NCBI RefSeq assembly: GCF_031880315.1
Contig: NZ_CP134771.1
Coordinates: 1,488,001-1,552,000, forward strand
DNA length: 64,000 nucleotides
Source: Pseudomonas baltica
Lineage (GTDB): Bacteria; Pseudomonadota; Gammaproteobacteria; Pseudomonadales; Pseudomonadaceae
Direction of reading: 5' to 3'
Shown: in pieces, positions 18,505 to 27,898 of the stretch
Position numbering within the stretch: the first letter of the stretch is position 1
Layout of the letters: the number at the start of each line of letters is the position of its first letter
Program-made: the position numbers and the translations under genes
The notes under the pieces: model-generated
The model's database searches: none
Told to the model about the DNA's origin: nothing
The model's input: only the letters and a program-made list of their open reading frames with translations

Positions 18505-19499
18505 GAAACGACCTCCGTCTGACGATAGGCCGTGAGCGCCGCCTCCAGCCGCTGCCAGTCGGCCTCGACCGCTGGCAGGCCGAAGCGCAGGCTGCTGTTG
18601 TGCGCGAACAGCCGCACGAGGATGCTGCGTTCGGCCAGAAAGTCGTGCAGCGGCGCCGCGTGCTCGGTGATCAGCCACTGGAACAGCGCGCAGCCGCCCT
18701 GGGGTTGCAAGCCGGCATCGCTCAACAGCCGCACCAGGCGCTCGCTGGCCAGTGCGCAACGAGCCCGTTGCACCGCCTGGGTGGTGCGATCTTCAAGGCA
18801 CGCCAGGCCCACGGCGCGGATCGGCCCGCCAACAGCCCAGGGCCCGACCTGCTCGGCCAGCAGACGCAGGAGTTTGCTCTCGGCCAGCGCAAAGCCCAGC
18901 CGTGCACCGGCCAGGCCGAAAAACTTGCCGAACGAGCGCAGCACGATGAGGCCTGGACGACTGGTGTAACGGCTGATACTGAAAGCGGCCGTAGGGTCCA
19001 TGAAAGCTTCGTCGACCACCAGCCAGCCACCGCGCTGGCTCAAGCGCTGGTGCCATTCCAGCAGGCGCTCGGGGGGCACCAGGCGGCCGGTGGGATTGTT
19101 GGGATTGACCAGCACCAGCACATCGAGGCCGTCGAGGTAATAGTCGACTTCGGCCTCGCGGATCTCGCGCACCAGGTGCCCGCCGCGTCGCCAGGCCTCG
19201 GCGTGCTCGGCGTAACAAGGCGACAGCACACCGACCTTGCCGACCTTGCGCAGGCGCGGCAGCAACTGGATGGCCGCTTGCGAGCCGGGCACCGGCAGCA
19301 CCTGCGGCGCGTCGTAATAGGCGCAGGCCGCCGCCTCGAGGCCGTCATCGGTCTCGGGCAGCCGCGCCCAGGCGTGCATATCTATCGTCGGCACGGTAAA
19401 CGGCCAAGGGGCGATGCCGGTAGACAGGTCCAGCCAGTGCTCTTGCGCAACACCGTATTGCCGGGCGGCGGCGCGCAGGCGCCCTCCATGTTCAAGCAT
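18501..19499 (-). CDS. Threonine-phosphate decarboxylase (CobC/CobD type)
   Basis: A 332-residue PLP enzyme of aminotransferase fold. It makes (R)-1-amino-2-propanol phosphate, the nucleotide-loop linker of cobalamin. Signatures are [10 protein letters not shown], the DEAF motif (VVDEAFMDP), and the PLP lysine in [16 protein letters not shown]. The start is taken at 19499 (MLEHGGRL); an ATG two codons upstream (19505) is possible. It overlaps cbiB by 8 bases. It is named cobC in Pseudomonas nomenclature and cobD in Salmonella. Confidence 0.92.
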   Translation of the reverse strand: MLEHGGRLRAAARQYGVAQEHWLDLSTGIAPWPFTVPTIDMHAWARLPETDDGLEAAACAYYDAPQVLPVPGSQAAIQLLPRLRKVGKVGVLSPCYAEHAEAWRRGGHLVREIREAEVDYYLDGLDVLVLVNPNNPTGRLVPPERLLEWHQRLSQRGGWLVVDEAFMDPTAAFSISRYTSRPGLIVLRSFGKFFGLAGARLGFALAESKLLRLLAEQVGPWAVGGPIRAVGLACLEDRTTQAVQRARCALASERLVRLLSDAGLQPQGGCALFQWLITEHAAPLHDFLAERSILVRLFAHNSSLRFGLPAVEADWQRLEAALTAYRQTEVVS

Positions 19500-20400
19500 G
19501 CACATAGTCTCCCACGCAGAGCAGCAGTAACCACAGCCAGACGCCCCGTTGCACCAGAGCCCAGCCGCGGTCGATGGACCCGGCATCGGCCGCCGGGCCT
19601 GCGCCGAGTATGGCGCGTTCGTGCAGTTCACCGTGATAGATCGCCGGGCCACCGAGTTCGACGCCCAGCGCGCCGGCACCCGCAGCCATCACCGGCCCGG
19701 CGTTCGGGCTGTCCCAGTGTGGTGCCTGACTGCGCCAGCACCGCCAGGCCAGGCGGGACTTGCCGAGCAGGGTGTAGGTCAACGCCACCAATCGTGCCGG
19801 AATGTAGTTGAGCACATCATCGATGCGCGCCGCCGCCCAGCCAAAGCGCTCGAAGCGTTCGTTGCGATAGCCCCACATGGCGTCGAGGGTATTGCTCAAG
19901 CGGTACAGCACCACGCCGGGCACCCCGGCCACCACGAACCAGAAGATGGCCGCGAACACCGCGTCGCTGCCGTTTTCCAGCACCGACTCGGTCGCCGCAC
20001 GGGCAACCGCGCTGGCGTCGAGTTCGTCGGTCTGGCGGCTGACCAGATAGCCCACACGGCGCCGCGCCTCAGGCAGATCATCGCTGCGCAGCGCCTGAGC
20101 CACAGGAGCAACGTGCTCGCCCAGGCTGCGCAGCCCGAGGGCGCAGTACAGCGCCAGCACGGCGACCCCTTCGCCGATCCAGGGCAGACTCGACAGCCAA
20201 CTGGCGATCAGCGTGATCGGCACCACCGCCAGCACCCAGGCAGTCACACCGTGACTGCGCCAACCGCGCCCGCCACTGTTGAAGCGCCGCTCCAGGCGAT
20301 TGGCCAGATTACCGAAGGCCACCAGCGGGTGCGCCCGCCGCGGCTCGCCGAGCAAGGCATCGAGGGCCACGCCCGCGACGGTCAACAGGGCAATGCTCAT
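19492..20400 (-). CDS. cobD: Adenosylcobinamide-phosphate synthase CobD (CbiB)
   Basis: 302 residues, several membrane helices. It attaches the aminopropanol (phosphate) arm to cobyric acid. Signatures are [17 protein letters not shown] at the N-terminus, [19 protein letters not shown] and [17 protein letters not shown]. The start overlaps the bluB stop (ATGA), so translation is probably coupled. Confidence 0.95.
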   Translation of the reverse strand: MSIALLTVAGVALDALLGEPRRAHPLVAFGNLANRLERRFNSGGRGWRSHGVTAWVLAVVPITLIASWLSSLPWIGEGVAVLALYCALGLRSLGEHVAPVAQALRSDDLPEARRRVGYLVSRQTDELDASAVARAATESVLENGSDAVFAAIFWFVVAGVPGVVLYRLSNTLDAMWGYRNERFERFGWAAARIDDVLNYIPARLVALTYTLLGKSRLAWRCWRSQAPHWDSPNAGPVMAAGAGALGVELGGPAIYHGELHERAILGAGPAADAGSIDRGWALVQRGVWLWLLLLCVGDYVHA

Positions 20401-21047
20401 GACGTGTGTCCCCACTGGTTCTCGAACAGCATCTCGCTCAACGGTTGTTCGCTGCGCCAGCCTTCCATCACCAGCATCGGTGCCGGATAAAAGCTTTCTA
20501 CCGGACCCAGGCAGAGTACCGCCAGCGGCTTGGCACCCGCGGGCAAGTGCAACAGATCGGCCAGCGCCTGGGGTTCGAACACCGAGACCCAGCCCATGCC
20601 CAGGCCTTCGACGCGCGCCGCCAGCCACAGGTTCTGGATAGCGCAGGACAACGACGCGAGGTCCATTTCCGGCAAGGTCCGGCGCCCGAACACATGGGCG
20701 TCGCGGCCATCCATCAAGGCGGCGACCAGCACTTCGGCGCACTCGTCGATGCCCTCGACCTTGAGCTTCATGAATTCATCAGAACGCTCGCCGAGGGCTT
20801 CGGCAGTGCGCAGGCGTTCAGCCTCCACCAGCGCCTTGATCTGCGTGCGCAGGGCCGGGTCGGTGATACGGATGAAACGCCAAGGCTGCATCAGGCCGAC
20901 GCTGGGCGCGTGATGGGCAGCCGCCAGCACCCGCGCCAGCAGCTCGGGAGCCACCTGGCCACCGGCGAAATGGCGCATGTCGCGGCGCTCGGCGATGGCG
21001 CGGTAGACCGCTGCGCGCTCGGCGTCGGAGAAGGCGTTATCAGTCAT
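20397..21047 (-). CDS. bluB: 5,6-dimethylbenzimidazole synthase BluB
   Basis: 216 residues, nitroreductase-fold flavin-destructase. It converts FMNH2 with oxygen into 5,6-dimethylbenzimidazole, the lower ligand of B12. Signatures are ERRDMRHF near residue 22, [13 protein letters not shown], and the C-terminal NQWG segment. Its presence shows that the lower base is made aerobically, and it sits in the same operon as cobT, which activates it. Confidence 0.94.
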   Translation of the reverse strand: MTDNAFSDAERAAVYRAIAERRDMRHFAGGQVAPELLARVLAAAHHAPSVGLMQPWRFIRITDPALRTQIKALVEAERLRTAEALGERSDEFMKLKVEGIDECAEVLVAALMDGRDAHVFGRRTLPEMDLASLSCAIQNLWLAARVEGLGMGWVSVFEPQALADLLHLPAGAKPLAVLCLGPVESFYPAPMLVMEGWRSEQPLSEMLFENQWGHTS

Positions 21048-21063
21048 GTTGTCTCAGTAAACC

Positions 21064-21148
21064 TGTAGCGAGGGGGCTTGCCCCCGAAAATATTTCGGCA
21101 ATTGCGGTGCGCTTGATCGGGCCTGTCGGGGCAAGCCCCCTCGCTACA
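21064..21148. repeat. REP inverted pair between bluB and cobB
   Basis: TGTAGCGAGGGGGCTTGCCC (from 21064) and its complement at 21128-21148 form a near-perfect 21-bp stem with a ~42-base loop. It sits inside the cobalamin operon in the only sizeable intra-operon gap, and may affect mRNA stability or partial termination. Confidence 0.85.
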
Positions 21149-21164
21149 ACGGCGATCGAGATCA

Positions 21165-22469
21165 TCAAGCAGATGTCGGCGCGAACAACGCCGCAACAGC
21201 CTGCGGGTTCGACGGGAAATAGAAGTGCACGTAAGACGCCGTCATCCGCCCGATTCGATACACCGCTTCGGCGCCGCGCCCGCCATTGGGGCTGATGCCA
21301 CGGGCGATGGGCTGGCATTCACTGCTGGTCAATGAATGATGATAGGTATGGCCGCGCAGCGCCCCCTCCGGCAGCTCTACCGTTTGCAGCGCAAGCGCCG
21401 CCAGGCGTTTTTGCATCACCGCCTCACCGCTCAAGAGCCCCACCAGGGGCGCGCGGACGCCTTCTACATCGGTCAGTGCGTCGAGCAGATAGAGCATGCC
21501 GCCACACTCCGCAAGCATGGGCTTGTCGGCCGCATGGTGGGCGCGGATGCCCTTGAGCACGCCATGGTTTTCAGCCAGTGCGAGGTGATGCAGTTCAGGG
21601 TAGCCGCCGGGCAGATAGAGGCTGTCGCAGGCGGGCAGTTCGCCGTCGTGGATGGGTGAGAAGAACACCAGCTCGGCGCCCATGGCCCGCAGCAAATCAA
21701 GACTGGCGCCGTAGGTAAAGGCGAACGCTTCGTCATGGGCCACCGCAATGCGCACGCCCGCCAGCAGCGGTTCGGCCACCACCAGGGTGGGCGCAGCAAA
21801 GCTTACCGGCGGCGGCAGCGCCACTTCGCAACTGCCGCCAAGGGCCTTGGCGGCCGCGTCCAGGCGCGCATCCAGGTCATTCAGCTCGCTGGCCTGCACC
21901 AGCCCCAGATGACGGCTGGGCAGCTCGATTGCCAGGTCCCGGGACAACGCACCGTACCAGCGCAGGCCTTCGGTCAGGCTGTTTTCCAGCAGCTGCGCGT
22001 GGCGCAAAGTGCCGACCCGATTGGCCAGCACGCCCGCGAACGGCAGATCAGCCTGGTAACGGGCCAGGCCCAGCGCCAGGGCGCCGAACGTCTGGGCCAT
22101 GGCCGTGCCGTCGATCACCGCCAGCACCGGCACGCCGAAATGCCGCGCCAGATCGGCGCTCGACGGCGTGCCATCGAACAGCCCCATCACGCCTTCGATC
22201 AGGATCAGATCAGCCTCGGCGGCAGCTTCCCACAACAGCCGGCGGCTCTCGTCGGCGCCCACCATCCACAGGTCAAGCTGGTACACCGGGGCACCACTGG
22301 CGCGTTCGAGGATCATCGGATCGAGAAAATCCGGTCCGCACTTGAATACCCGCACCTTGCGCCCCTGATTGCGATGCAAGCGCGCCAGGGCGGCAGTGAC
22401 CGTGGTCTTGCCCTGCCCCGAGGCGGGGGCGGCGATCAATACCGCTGGGCATTGACGGGCCTGATTCAC
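21165..22469 (-). CDS. cobB: Cobyrinic acid a,c-diamide synthase CobB
   Basis: 434 residues. The N-terminal ATPase has the P-loop APASGQGKTTVTAAL (residues 14-28). The C-terminal class I amidotransferase has the Cys in MLAECGGMLYLLDAL and GHTYHHS near the end. It amidates the a and c side chains of (hydrogeno)cobyrinic acid with glutamine. The start overlaps cobO by 4 bases. Confidence 0.95.
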   Translation of the reverse strand: MNQARQCPAVLIAAPASGQGKTTVTAALARLHRNQGRKVRVFKCGPDFLDPMILERASGAPVYQLDLWMVGADESRRLLWEAAAEADLILIEGVMGLFDGTPSSADLARHFGVPVLAVIDGTAMAQTFGALALGLARYQADLPFAGVLANRVGTLRHAQLLENSLTEGLRWYGALSRDLAIELPSRHLGLVQASELNDLDARLDAAAKALGGSCEVALPPPVSFAAPTLVVAEPLLAGVRIAVAHDEAFAFTYGASLDLLRAMGAELVFFSPIHDGELPACDSLYLPGGYPELHHLALAENHGVLKGIRAHHAADKPMLAECGGMLYLLDALTDVEGVRAPLVGLLSGEAVMQKRLAALALQTVELPEGALRGHTYHHSLTSSECQPIARGISPNGGRGAEAVYRIGRMTASYVHFYFPSNPQAVAALFAPTSA

Positions 22470-23077
22470 AGTTCGACGCCCTTCTGCGCGCCGATACCGG
22501 ACTGAAACGCGTGCTTGAGCATACCCATTTCAGTGACGGTGTCGCCCAGCTCGATCATCTCCGGCTTGGCACCGCGACCGGTGACGATCACGTGCTGCAT
22601 GGCCGGGCGCGCTTGCAGGTCGCTGAGCACACGGTCAAGGTCGAGGTAGCCGTGCTTGAGGGCGATGTTCAATTCATCGAGCACCACGAAGTGAATGGCC
22701 GGGTCCTGGAGCATCTGCAGGGACACCTCCCAGGCAGCTTCGGCGGCGGCGATATCGCGCTGGCGGTCCTGAGTTTCCCAGGTGAAGCCCTCGCCCATGA
22801 CGTGGTAGCGCACCTGCTCGGGGAAGCGGCGGAAGAACAATTCTTCCCCGGTGCTGTTGCGGCCCTTGATGAACTGCACCACACCGCATTGCATGCCGTG
22901 GCCCATGGCACGGGCCAGCATGCCGAACGCCGAACTGCTCTTGCCTTTGCCATTGCCGGTCAGCACCAGCAGGAGGCCACAGGCGTTGGGCGCGTTGGCG
23001 ATACGCTCGTCGATCACGGCTTTTTTACGCAGCATGCGCGCGATATGGCGCTCGTCGCGCTCGATGGATTCAGTCAT
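22466..23077 (-). CDS. cobO: Cob(I)yrinic acid a,c-diamide adenosyltransferase CobO
   Basis: 203 residues. The P-loop TGNGKGKSSSAFG lies near residue 40, with VVLDELNIALKHGY and VIVTGRGAKPEMIELGD, all diagnostic for CobO/BtuR. It adenosylates the corrinoid cobalt. The ATG at 23077 (MTESIERDERH) is used rather than an upstream in-frame start. It is the first gene after the cobalamin riboswitch. Confidence 0.95.
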   Translation of the reverse strand: MTESIERDERHIARMLRKKAVIDERIANAPNACGLLLVLTGNGKGKSSSAFGMLARAMGHGMQCGVVQFIKGRNSTGEELFFRRFPEQVRYHVMGEGFTWETQDRQRDIAAAEAAWEVSLQMLQDPAIHFVVLDELNIALKHGYLDLDRVLSDLQARPAMQHVIVTGRGAKPEMIELGDTVTEMGMLKHAFQSGIGAQKGVEL

Positions 23078-23223
23078 GGCAGCCTCCGCTACTGGTGCAC
23101 GCAGACGGCATCGACGCACGAACGGTGCCCGCGCCGCCCGTGTCGAGGACAGGGCGCGCGGGCGGCTCGCTGAATATCGTCGATGCCGCTCTCACCCGCG
23201 CGACAGTCAATTGAATAAAAGCG

Positions 23224-23436
23224 TCCAGGCCGGTCTCCGGGCTCATGAGCGGGGCAGTCACACCCAGGCGGCGCGCCTTCCCGAACCCCGAAGGACCAGT
23301 GGCGACGTGCGCGGCCTTGACTCATTTACCGTTGCGGGGGCAGCGCCGGAATCGCGAGGCTATGCTCGCTCACCGGCTTCCCTGTTTCACTCGACCCGCC
23401 GTGGGGCGGCCGAGCACCTGAAACACGCCGCGAAGG
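23224..23436 (-). promoter_or_regulatory. Cobalamin (AdoCbl) riboswitch upstream of cobO
   Basis: The minus strand shows the elements of a cobalamin riboswitch in order: a GGTGCTC-type entry near 23412-23427, GAAACAGGGAAGCCGGTG, the core GCTGCCCCCGCAACGGTAA, GCCACTGG, GGGAAGG, and the B12 box AGCCCGGAGACCGGCC at 23228-23243. It ends about 150 bases before the cobO start and would reduce expression of the whole operon when adenosylcobalamin is abundant. Confidence 0.95.
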
Positions 23437-23501
23437 TTAGAGGGTTGGCGGGTAAGCGTCAAATGAAGCCGCTGGGTGGGACGGGGGCATGCGGTGAAGC
23501 A

Positions 23502-23593
23502 ATTGGCCCCTTCGCGAGCAAGCTTTGCTCCCTCGGTACACAGTTGCAGCGTCGTACACCTGTGAGCGCCAGGCTTGCCCGCAAAGGGGCCAG
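23502..23593. repeat. REP inverted pair upstream of sorbosone dehydrogenase-like gene
   Basis: TTGGCCCCTTCGCGAGCAAG at the left and GGCTTGCCCGCAAAGGGGCC at the right, loop about 35 bases. It lies between the divergent riboswitch/cobO leader and the plus-strand lipoprotein gene, with no coding role. Confidence 0.8.
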
Positions 23594-23703
23594 TCTGGCG
23601 CGCTCACATTCACCGGAACCTACACCGCGATCAATACCTCTACCGCTCAAGCGCAGCATGCACTGCACATAACAAGACCAATGGGAAACACAGGGAACCT
23701 GCC

Positions 23704-25020
23704 ATGCACATCACTCGCCTCGCCGCGCTGATCAGTCTCAGCGCCGCCCTCGCCGCCTGCGGCGAAACCTCCAGTTTGCAAGTCAGCGACGGCACCGGCC
23801 CCAGGCCTGAACTGCCGCCGCCCAACAAGACCTTGCTGCCCACCGTCAACATCGCCCCAGCCGTCGGCTGGCCCGAAGGCGCCAAACCTGTCGCCGCACC
23901 GGGCACCCAGGTGGCGGTGTTCGCCCGCGAATTGCATCACCCACGCTGGTTGTACGTATTGCCCAACGGCGACGTGCTGGTGGCCGAGACCGACGCCCCG
24001 CCCAAACCCGACGACAGCAAAGGGATCAAGGGCTGGATCGCCAAGAAGGTCATGAGCCGCGCCGGTTCAGGCGTACCCAGCCCCAACCGCATCACCCTGT
24101 TGCGCGACAAGGACGGCGACGGGGTGGCCGAAACCCGCAGTATGTTCCTGAGCAACCTCAACTCGCCGTTCGGCATGGTGCTGGTCGGCGATGACCTGTA
24201 CGTGGCCGATACCGACCAGTTGCTGCACTTCAAATATGCCCAGGGTGCCAGCTCGATCACCACCCCCGGCGACAAGATCGTCGACCTGCCGGGCGGGACC
24301 ATCAATCACCACTGGACCAAAAACGTCATTGCCAGCCAGGACGGCAAGAAGCTTTACGTCACCGTCGGCTCCAACAGCAACGTCGCGGAAAACGGCCTGG
24401 AGGCCGAGAAAGGCCGCGCGGCGATCTGGGAAGTCGACCCGCTCACCCATCAGCAACGGATTTTCGCCTCCGGCCTGCGCAACCCCAACGGCCTGGCCTG
24501 GGAGCCCAGGACCGGTGCCTTGTGGACCGCGGTCAACGAGCGTGACGAGATCGGCAGCGACCTGGTGCCGGACTACATCACCTCGGTCAAGGACGGCGCC
24601 TTTTATGGCTGGCCCTTCAGCTATTACGGGCAGCATGTGGACGAGCGCGTGAGCCCGCCGAACCCCGAACTGGTGGCCAAGGCGATTGCCCCCGACTACG
24701 CCGTCGGGCCGCACACGGCGTCACTGGGACTGGCGTTTGCCGAGGCCAATGCGTTGCCCGCACCTTTTACCGATGGCGCGTTCATCGGCCAGCATGGCTC
24801 GTGGAATCGCAAACCGCACAGCGGCTACAAAGTGCTGTTCGTACCGTTTGCCGACGGCAAGCCGAGCGGGTCGCCGGTGGATCTGTTGACGGGCTTCCTG
24901 GATAAGGACGAGAACGCCATGGGCCGGCCGGTGGGCGTGGTGGTCGATCACCGCGGCGGGGTGTTGGTGGCGGACGACGTGGGTAATCGTATCTGGCGGG
25001 TGACGGCGGTGAAGCAGTAG
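23704..25020 (+). CDS. PQQ-type sugar (sorbosone) dehydrogenase-like exported lipoprotein
   Basis: 438 residues with an N-terminal lipoprotein signal ([12 protein letters not shown]; predicted lipidated Cys20). The body is a six-bladed glucose/sorbosone dehydrogenase beta-propeller with [50 protein letters not shown] and [14 protein letters not shown]. The family is PQQ-dependent and periplasmic; the true substrate is unknown. The ORF is open to 23575 through a REP element, so the ATG at 23704, after an AGGGAACC site, is preferred. Confidence 0.87.
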   Translation: MHITRLAALISLSAALAACGETSSLQVSDGTGPRPELPPPNKTLLPTVNIAPAVGWPEGAKPVAAPGTQVAVFARELHHPRWLYVLPNGDVLVAETDAPPKPDDSKGIKGWIAKKVMSRAGSGVPSPNRITLLRDKDGDGVAETRSMFLSNLNSPFGMVLVGDDLYVADTDQLLHFKYAQGASSITTPGDKIVDLPGGTINHHWTKNVIASQDGKKLYVTVGSNSNVAENGLEAEKGRAAIWEVDPLTHQQRIFASGLRNPNGLAWEPRTGALWTAVNERDEIGSDLVPDYITSVKDGAFYGWPFSYYGQHVDERVSPPNPELVAKAIAPDYAVGPHTASLGLAFAEANALPAPFTDGAFIGQHGSWNRKPHSGYKVLFVPFADGKPSGSPVDLLTGFLDKDENAMGRPVGVVVDHRGGVLVADDVGNRIWRVTAVKQ

Positions 25021-25040
25021 GCGAAATGTTGCAGGATCAC

Positions 25041-25074
25041 TCTGTGGTGAGGGGGCTTGCTCCCCCACCACAGA
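25041..25074. terminator. REP-like perfect hairpin between convergent genes
   Basis: TCTGTGGTGAGGGGG/CCCCCACCACAGA with a short CTTGCT loop, placed between the stop codons of the plus-strand dehydrogenase (25020) and minus-strand galD (25098). The REP-like core is a strong GC hairpin, and a bidirectional transcript-end role is likely though no U-run is present. Confidence 0.6.
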
Positions 25075-25097
25075 GAATGGCGACTAGCGCGTCAGGG

Positions 25098-26174
25098 TCA
25101 TAGACTTCGCAGATCTGCAGGGATACACACAACCCCATCAAACAACAACCGCGTGGTGCGCAGCAGCCCGCACCCGGTGATCACGCCGTTATCGCGGCGG
25201 ATCTCCACGGTGAACTCGCCACTCGGATGCTCCACCGAGACATTCAGCAGCGCGCCCTCCGGCACCTGCGCCAACCCCTCGGCCACCGACCCCTCGAGCA
25301 AACAGGCCGACGCGACGCTCACCGCGCCGAACACACCGATCGAGGCATGGCAGGTGTGTGGAATAAAGGTCCGGCTGCTGATTGCACCGCCGTCCATGGG
25401 CGCCGCGATCAGGCTCATCTTCGGCACCGTCCGTGCGCTCACATCGCCCAGATTCATCAACGGCCCGGCCTGTAACCGAATCGACTCCAGACGCGCTTTC
25501 AAGCCCTCATCGGCATTCAAGTCGGCGCGGCTTTCACGGCCCGTAAGCCCCAAGTCCGCGGCCCGCAACAGCACCACCGGCATGCCGTTATCGATACAGG
25601 TGACCTCGATACCGTCGATGCGATCACGCACCTGGCCCGTGGGCAGCAACGCGCCGCAACTGGAGCCGGCGATATCGTCAAAACGCACTATCACCGGCGC
25701 GGCACTGCCGGGCACGCCGTCGATGATCGCGGTGCCGTCGTAGCGCACCTGGCCATCGATTGTCTGCACCAGCGCGGTGGCGGTCTGACCGGTGTTTTCC
25801 ATATAGATGCGCACTGCGGTTTGCTCGCCCTGGGCCGCCACCAAGCCGCGCTCCAACGCAAATGGCCCGACCCCGGCGAGGATGTTGCCGCAATTCTGGC
25901 CGTAATCGACCCGTGGCTGATCCACCACGACCTGGGCAAACAGGTAGTCGACGTCGATGCCGGGGCGGGTCGATGCGCGGATGATCGCCACCTTGCTGGT
26001 CAAGGAGTCCGCGCCGCCGATGCCGTCGATCTGGCGCGGGTCCGGCGAGCCCATGGCAGCCAGCAATACCCGGTCGCGCTGCGCAGGATCGGCGGGCAGA
26101 TCGTCCGCGAGGAAGTACGCGCCCTTGGACGTGCCGCCGCGCATCATCAGGCAGGGTATGCGGGTTTGGGGCAT
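25098..26174 (-). CDS. galD: 4-oxalomesaconate tautomerase GalD (PrpF family)
   Basis: 358 residues of PrpF fold (two diaminopimelate-epimerase-like halves) with LMMRGGTSKGAYFLADDLP at the N-terminus, the conserved Cys in DYGQNCGNILAGVGPFA and HTCHASIGVFGAVSVASAC. It tautomerises 4-oxalomesaconate from keto to enol form in gallate catabolism. The ORF opens at 26192, but a GGAG site lies inside that extension and serves the ATG at 26174. It is separated from galC by a REP pair. Confidence 0.9.
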   Translation of the reverse strand: MPQTRIPCLMMRGGTSKGAYFLADDLPADPAQRDRVLLAAMGSPDPRQIDGIGGADSLTSKVAIIRASTRPGIDVDYLFAQVVVDQPRVDYGQNCGNILAGVGPFALERGLVAAQGEQTAVRIYMENTGQTATALVQTIDGQVRYDGTAIIDGVPGSAAPVIVRFDDIAGSSCGALLPTGQVRDRIDGIEVTCIDNGMPVVLLRAADLGLTGRESRADLNADEGLKARLESIRLQAGPLMNLGDVSARTVPKMSLIAAPMDGGAISSRTFIPHTCHASIGVFGAVSVASACLLEGSVAEGLAQVPEGALLNVSVEHPSGEFTVEIRRDNGVITGCGLLRTTRLLFDGVVCIPADLRSL

Positions 26175-26217
26175 GGTTCGAATCTCCATCACGACAAAAC
26201 ATAAGTGCCAGTCCTAC

Positions 26218-26300
26218 CGGACTCTTCGCGGGCAAGCCTTGCTCCCACAGCGTCCGAGTCGAACACCTGTGGGAGCAAGGCTCGCCCGCGAAGGGGCCGG
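26218..26300. repeat. REP inverted pair between galC and galD
   Basis: CTTCGCGGGCAAGCCTTGCT on the left and its near complement (GGAGCAAGGCTCGCCCGCGA) on the right, flanked by CCGG. The loop is short (about 16 bases). It splits galD from galC-galB, so it may reduce galD expression or mark an mRNA processing point. Confidence 0.85.
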
Positions 26301-26325
26301 CATAAACGCCGCCTGGCTAAAGGCC

Positions 26326-27033
26326 TTACACGTCATCCAGACTATCGGCATACCGCAAGCCCTTCTCCGCCAGCCGCGGGCGCATGTTGTAGATGTCCAG
26401 GCCCAACTCACCGGCCGCCAGGCGCAGGCGCTTCTGCTCTTCGAGATCCGCCCGTTTGCGGCTGGCCTCGACCACCGCGGGCAACTCATCGCGGCGCACG
26501 ATCACCACACCGTCGTCGTCCGCCAGCACTACATCGCCCGGATTGACCAGTTGCCCGGCGCAAACAATCGGGATATTCACCGAGCCCAGGGTCTCCTTGA
26601 TCGTCCCCTGGGCATGCACCGCCCGCGACCACACGGCAAAGCCCATCTCACGCAAGGTGCGGGTATCGCGCACCCCGGCGTCGAGCACCAGGCCAAGCAC
26701 CCCGCGGGCCTTCAACGAAGTCGCGAGCAAATCGCCGAAAAAACCGTCGGTGCATGGTGAGCTGGGCGCCATCACCAGAATGTCCCCAGGCTGACACTGC
26801 TCTACCGCCACGTGGAACATCCAGTTGTCCCCCGGCGCCGCCAGCACGGTGACCGCCGAGCCGCTGAGGGCGAAGTCCTGCTGGATCGGCCGAATCGACG
26901 GCGCCAACAGCCCCTTGCGGCCCTGCGCCTCATGCACGGTGGCAACGCCGTACTGGGTCAGTTCTGCGATCAACGCCTGGTCGGCGCGCTGGATATTGCG
27001 CACCACCACACCGGTCTTTCCTACACTGCTCAT
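26326..27033 (-). CDS. galC: 4-carboxy-4-hydroxy-2-oxoadipate aldolase GalC
   Basis: 235 residues of RraA-like class II aldolase fold with [19 protein letters not shown] then GVRD, giving the metal/substrate G-D-x(20)-R-D motif. It cleaves 4-carboxy-4-hydroxy-2-oxoadipate to pyruvate and oxaloacetate, the last step of gallate breakdown. The ATG at 27033 (MSSVGKTG) overlaps the galB stop by 4 bases. Confidence 0.92.
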   Translation of the reverse strand: MSSVGKTGVVVRNIQRADQALIAELTQYGVATVHEAQGRKGLLAPSIRPIQQDFALSGSAVTVLAAPGDNWMFHVAVEQCQPGDILVMAPSSPCTDGFFGDLLATSLKARGVLGLVLDAGVRDTRTLREMGFAVWSRAVHAQGTIKETLGSVNIPIVCAGQLVNPGDVVLADDDGVVIVRRDELPAVVEASRKRADLEEQKRLRLAAGELGLDIYNMRPRLAEKGLRYADSLDDV

Positions 27034-27773
27034 CCCAGATTCTCCGTGACCCGTGGAAAGATGCTCTGATAGCCCTCGGCGTAGACGATGTTCTTTTTCG
27101 CCGTGATGCCGATGTTGCGCTTGGCCTGCACGCCGCGCTGCAGGGCCACGCGGGTGTAGTACTCCCACAGGTGCTCCTGGCCAGCCATGCACTGGATCGC
27201 GGCGTACTTTTTGTCCCAGACCTCGGTGATGTCCAGCAGTACGTCGGGCTTCCACTCGCACTGCTCGGGCTGGTGGGGTTCGAAGCTGTACACCGGTGGC
27301 GCGCCAACGATCTGCTCGCCAGGTTTGTAGCCTTCGGCCTGAGCGATGATGCGTGCTTCCTGGGTCAGGTGAATGGCCAGCGGGTGATCATAGTTGTACG
27401 GGTCCTTGAGCGAATGGCTGAGGACGAACTCCGGTTGCACACGACGGAACACGTCGGCCAGGCGGAACAACGTGTCCTTGTCGGCGCGCATGGGGTAATC
27501 ACCGATGTCGAAGAACTCCACGCTCGCGCCGAGAATGTCGGCGGCGGCCTGAGCTTCTTCGCGGCGCGCGGCCTTGACGGTGGCTTCGGTCATCTCGGCG
27601 CCCTTGCGCCACAGCTTGGCCGACTCGCCGCGCTCGCCGAACGACAGGCAGACGATATGCACCTTGTAGCCCTGAGCGGCATGCAGGGCGATCGAGCCGC
27701 CGGCGCGCCAGACGAAGTCGGCGGAGTGGGCGCTGACCACCAGGGCGGTTTTGGCGGGGCTGTTGTTATTCAT
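27030..27773 (-). CDS. galB: 4-oxalomesaconate hydratase GalB (PIG-L/LmbE family)
   Basis: 247 residues. A variant PIG-L motif [19 protein letters not shown] near residue 14 replaces the usual AHPDDE, and the later metal-binding [14 protein letters not shown] is present. It hydrates 4-oxalomesaconate to 4-carboxy-4-hydroxy-2-oxoadipate. It is the first gene of galB-galC(-galD), divergent from galR. Confidence 0.92.
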   Translation of the reverse strand: MNNNSPAKTALVVSAHSADFVWRAGGSIALHAAQGYKVHIVCLSFGERGESAKLWRKGAEMTEATVKAARREEAQAAADILGASVEFFDIGDYPMRADKDTLFRLADVFRRVQPEFVLSHSLKDPYNYDHPLAIHLTQEARIIAQAEGYKPGEQIVGAPPVYSFEPHQPEQCEWKPDVLLDITEVWDKKYAAIQCMAGQEHLWEYYTRVALQRGVQAKRNIGITAKKNIVYAEGYQSIFPRVTENLG

Positions 27774-27822
27774 GCAAAGGCTCCTGCTTTTTTAGTCTGG
27801 CCATGCTGTCACGCCACGCCAT

Positions 27823-27838
27823 AACGCAATAATGCGTT
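27823..27838. promoter_or_regulatory. Candidate GalR (LysR-type) binding dyad
   Basis: AACGCA-ATAA-TGCGTT, a perfect 6-bp dyad with a 4-base spacer, inside the 125-base gap between divergent galB and galR. LysR-type regulators bind T-N11-A dyads in such gaps. A TATACTTTTT -10-like element lies downstream toward galR. Confidence 0.55.
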
Positions 27839-27898
27839 CAGTTAGGGCTGGTATACTTTTTACTTATCGGCCCTCATTGCCTGACTGGTAACCGCCCC

